Source of the DNA: Haliscomenobacter hydrossis DSM 1100
GTDB lineage: Bacteria > Bacteroidota > Bacteroidia > Chitinophagales > Saprospiraceae
DNA length: 64,000 bases
Assembly: GCF_000212735.1 (NCBI RefSeq)
Contig: NC_015510.1
Span: forward strand, 1,302,001-1,366,000
Direction of reading: 5' to 3'
The translations under genes were made by a program, and so were the position numbers. Under the pieces are notes generated by a model, which had not been told where the DNA came from, searched no databases, and saw only the letters and a list, made by a program, of their open reading frames with translations. Positions 61,736 through 64,000 of the stretch are shown one piece after another (the first letter of the stretch is position 1; each line of letters begins with the position of its first letter).

Positions 61736-62538
61736 AGTTTTTTTAGTATAAAAGTTGCCATTGGCACTTCCCAAACTGTCGGATGCGCCAAGCGATGCCC
61801 CCAAAAACCATCTTCTCCATACGCGGTGCCGTGGTCGGAACAAATTACACAAAAGGTATCGCGTTTGGATTGGAGCGCTGAAAAAAGTGTGGGCAGTTGA
61901 CTATCCACGTATTTTAGGGCAGCTGCATGGGTTTCTAAGGTGTCTTGTTTTGCTTCATCATCACCATAAAACCAATTGGGTTGATGCAAGGCGGAGACAT
62001 TGATAAACAAAAATAGCGCTTGCTGTTTGGCCGCTGCTATGATGTCGGCTGCTTTTGCAAATTGATAGCTTGTTGATCGTTTTTCGATCACGCCATACTG
62101 TTCCGTCCAATAACTTTTTTCAAACAAATCTGGTAAAACATTGCCCAAAGCAGTTTTTTTATTGAAAAACCCGACGCCACCGATGCAAACCGTCTTATAT
62201 CCCTTTTGTCGGAAGCCTGAAACAATATCGGGTGTATCAAAAACCAAGGTTTGAGCCGTTGTGGTTTCGCTGCCTGCAAAATTAGCAGCAAATAGCCTTG
62301 GGTGGCGACCCCCGGTAGCAGGAGTGGGCAAAAAACCTGCAAAAAATGCCTGATGTGAGGCAAAAGTAAAACTGCCTGGTGCATGGCATTTTTGCCAACC
62401 TTGTGGAAAATACTGGGCAAAATTAGGTGTCTGTCCTTCCCGAAATAGCCTTTCGGCAACATCGTACCGCAAAGTGTCCAATGTCATGAACAGGATATCC
62501 ATCTGTTCGGCTATTTCGTTCATGTTGTATGGATTCAT
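61732..62538 (-). CDS. STM4013/SEN3800-family hydrolase (sulfatase/alkaline phosphatase fold)
   Basis: 268 aa. The N-terminal DILFMTLDTLRYDVAERLF corresponds to the metal-binding D-T-x-R of sulfatases, and the following PGSFTFASHQAFFAGFLP includes the Ser/Thr nucleophile region (the C/S-x-P-x-R sulfatase signature itself is not present). Late motifs FCVICSDHGTAYGEDGFWGH and RLAHPTVWEVPM are the family signature and provide D-H and H metal ligands. It is likely a phosphoesterase or phosphatase-type enzyme acting on the pathway's substrate. It overlaps both flanking genes by 4 bases (ATGA), evidence of tight translational coupling. Confidence 0.93.
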   Translation of the reverse strand: MNPYNMNEIAEQMDILFMTLDTLRYDVAERLFREGQTPNFAQYFPQGWQKCHAPGSFTFASHQAFFAGFLPTPATGGRHPRLFAANFAGSETTTAQTLVFDTPDIVSGFRQKGYKTVCIGGVGFFNKKTALGNVLPDLFEKSYWTEQYGVIEKRSTSYQFAKAADIIAAAKQQALFLFINVSALHQPNWFYGDDEAKQDTLETHAAALKYVDSQLPTLFSALQSKRDTFCVICSDHGTAYGEDGFWGHRLAHPTVWEVPMATFILKKL

Positions 62539-63656
62539 ATACCTCTATTGTAACCATTTTGAACACTTGCTTTGATTTGAGCTTGATAAATATTTTCACC
62601 CGCATCGGTCAGATTGGGCAATAAATCGCCAAAAGCGTTTACCTCTAACACCATGATCTGTTTTAGATTGGCTGAAATCAGCACATCAACGCCCATGTAC
62701 AAGCAGTCGGGAAAACAAGCGGCTGTTTGCTCGGCTACGTTTTTGATGGCTTCAAATTTGGAGATGCCGATGTGCGCCATGATTGCGGATAAATCCCCCC
62801 TCGAATTGCCCAAATGAAGATTGGTAATCGGTGATTTGCTGGTTCGCGCTACGATGTGACGCGCTTTTCCAGCGATGACTACCATTCTGAAATCATAGGT
62901 CAACCCATTAAAAGCGGCTTTTGGAATCCATTGTTCAATGCTGGTTTTGCCTTTCAAAACGCTATTGATGAGCGCGGTGACAGTCGCCTCGTCCGTGTAA
63001 GTGCGCACTTTTAAGGAATTGTATAAGGCAAGCGTCTCCTTTTCTTTGACCAATTCAACGGGACTAATGGCTTGAACCCGTTTGCCATCCGTCCGAAAAG
63101 CCACCACACCCGAAGCGGATGAACCATGGGCAGGTTTGATAAAAACGCTATTGATGCGCCGCGCTTGCATCTGACTTCTTAATGCTTCATAATCGCGGAC
63201 ATTTTCCAATGCAAGCGGTGTTGGGATGTCATTTTTGGTCAAAATGGCTTTTGTAGCAACCTTATCAAATAGGGTCAAAATTGAATCTATGCCGTTCATC
63301 AAGTGTACATCGAAGGGAAGCAGCCGCGTTTTTAGGTCTGATAAGAACCTGCAAAAACCTTGATACCATTCATCTTGGTAAGCTATTCTACCAAAATCGG
63401 CTAAAAAAGCGAGGTTGGTGGTGTGCGATAAAGCCGCACCATATTCAATCAAACCTTGTCGGACGGCACTGTTTTCGCCCGGGGATTCAATTTTTACAAT
63501 CGTATTGGGGTGAATGTGCGCTTCAAGATCAACGGTATTGTCCAATAAGTCTTTGTAAGCAATAACAGCGAAGCTGTGTGCTTTTGAAGCCTCAATTTCG
63601 GCAACAAAAGCAGACATCCGCCTATTTTCGGGATTGCCAATGAGTAAAAAGTGCAT
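62535..63656 (-). CDS. STM4014-family ATP-grasp protein
   Basis: 373 aa. N-terminal Rossmann-like part (HFLLIGNPENRRMSAFVAEI), then an ATP-grasp core: LFDKVATKAILTKNDIPTPL (~130), RINSVFIKPAHGSSASGVVA (~173, the nucleotide-binding K-P-x-x-G-S-S-A-S-G loop), FRMVVIAGKARHIVARTS (~265) and the metal site YMGVDVLISANLKQIMVLEV then NAFGDLLP (~335). ATP-grasp enzymes join a carboxylate to an amine or thiol through an acyl-phosphate. Here it should make a peptide-like bond in the unknown product of the cluster. The start at 63656 lies 9 bp after the LRR gene. Confidence 0.93.
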   Translation of the reverse strand: MHFLLIGNPENRRMSAFVAEIEASKAHSFAVIAYKDLLDNTVDLEAHIHPNTIVKIESPGENSAVRQGLIEYGAALSHTTNLAFLADFGRIAYQDEWYQGFCRFLSDLKTRLLPFDVHLMNGIDSILTLFDKVATKAILTKNDIPTPLALENVRDYEALRSQMQARRINSVFIKPAHGSSASGVVAFRTDGKRVQAISPVELVKEKETLALYNSLKVRTYTDEATVTALINSVLKGKTSIEQWIPKAAFNGLTYDFRMVVIAGKARHIVARTSKSPITNLHLGNSRGDLSAIMAHIGISKFEAIKNVAEQTAACFPDCLYMGVDVLISANLKQIMVLEVNAFGDLLPNLTDAGENIYQAQIKASVQNGYNRGI

Positions 63657-63665
63657 TGTCTCGAA

Positions 63666-64000
63666 TTATTCGCTGACTTCTACATATCTGTCATCTTCGT
63701 CGTCGTAATTGCCTTGATCTTCCATCGAAACGGCAATCCCCAAATCTTTTATTTTTGCCATCATGCTGTCTGTCATAAAATGATGGTCTAAATTCAAAAA
63801 CACGAGGTTTTTGATATTGGGGCTATCCAACAAAGCCTGTGCGCCGGTATCGGACAAAACACCCATTGACAAATCCAAGGTATGCAACTGCTTTAGTAGG
63901 GGCGATTTTGCGACAGCGATGGCAATATCGTCTTGAATGTTGCTATTTTTGAGCCCTAAATAAGTCAATTTGGGAAATTTACCTCCATTGATAATCGCGT
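63666..64000 (-). CDS. STM4015-family leucine-rich-repeat protein, 5' end beyond window
   Basis: The frame is open to the right edge, so at least 110 residues are seen of a longer protein. Leucine-rich repeats of the ribonuclease-inhibitor type are visible: LTYLGLKNSNI, LHTLDLSMGVLSDTGAQALL and NLVFLNLDHHFMTDSMMAKI. The C-terminus is acidic (NYDDEDDRYVEVSE). It is the upstream-most visible gene of the STM4011-4015 cluster and could bind the substrate peptide or a protein partner of the radical SAM enzymes. In Salmonella the same five families are adjacent. Confidence 0.85.
   Translation of the reverse strand, partial: AIINGGKFPKLTYLGLKNSNIQDDIAIAVAKSPLLKQLHTLDLSMGVLSDTGAQALLDSPNIKNLVFLNLDHHFMTDSMMAKIKDLGIAVSMEDQGNYDDEDDRYVEVSE

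Noticed and set aside
61736-61852. N-terminal extension of the STM4012-like protein
   Set aside because: It lies wholly within the STM4013-like coding region; the ATG at 61735 in a 4-base ATGA overlap is the natural start.

Overview
The window comes from a Bacteroidota chromosome, most likely a Saprospiraceae-type bacterium close to Haliscomenobacter. The evidence is: proteins with type IX secretion (T9SS) C-terminal sorting domains; a gliding-motility-associated C-terminal domain protein next to a PorP/SprF partner; LytS/LytTR signalling; a TamL-like outer-membrane lipoprotein; and one promoter with the Bacteroidota TTTG / TAnnTTTG pattern. No rRNA or tRNA gene was seen. Species assignment is inference.

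Layout. 1-1.8 kb: tail of an unknown gene, a small anti-sigma-like protein and uxuA. 1.9-3.1 kb: a complete IS1-like insertion sequence inserted into one arm of a long inverted repeat. 3.1-5.9 kb: a lipoprotein, a DinB-fold protein, a 50-aa membrane peptide and a Crp/Fnr regulator. 6-11.1 kb: a serine hydrolase, then a probable glycoside 3-oxidation set (small subunit, GMC oxidoreductase, sugar-phosphate isomerase-like enzyme). 11-16.6 kb: an accessory zone with two nested palindromes, an Asp-box protein, a DUF4240 / GIY-YIG / HTH cassette, a lipoprotein, gene remnants and a complete IS630 element whose transposase needs two -1 frameshifts. 16.5-27 kb: housekeeping genes (SpoU methyltransferase, TamL, nth, purM, M23 peptidase, AlgH, fabD) and a LytS/LytTR pair. 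27-44.7 kb: two paralogous divergent gene pairs, each a dockerin-like T9SS protein facing a large helical cytoplasmic protein; between them lie an EEP hydrolase, dapB, mutS, a ferredoxin, a TPR histidine kinase with a 5' frameshift and a subtilase. 44.8-58.5 kb: purE, an acyltransferase-like membrane protein, a YciI lipoprotein, a giant helical secreted protein, PorP/SprF, a 1890-aa adhesin with five cohesin-like and about ten PKD-like domains, and an orphan LytTR regulator. 58.5-64 kb: a lipoprotein, then the five-gene STM4011-STM4015 cluster (two radical SAM enzymes, a sulfatase-fold hydrolase, an ATP-grasp enzyme and a leucine-rich-repeat protein cut by the window edge).

A theme across the window is large intergenic inverted repeats, some nested several levels deep. 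They sit directly at gene 3' ends and in several cases supply the stop codon. They probably act as terminators and spacers and have been targets for IS insertion.

The strongest candidates for undescribed biology are the duplicated divergent dockerin/T9SS plus helical-protein pairs, the co-occurrence of cohesin-like and dockerin-like modules on secreted proteins, the uncharacterised STM4011-4015 pathway, and the short GIY-YIG cassette.
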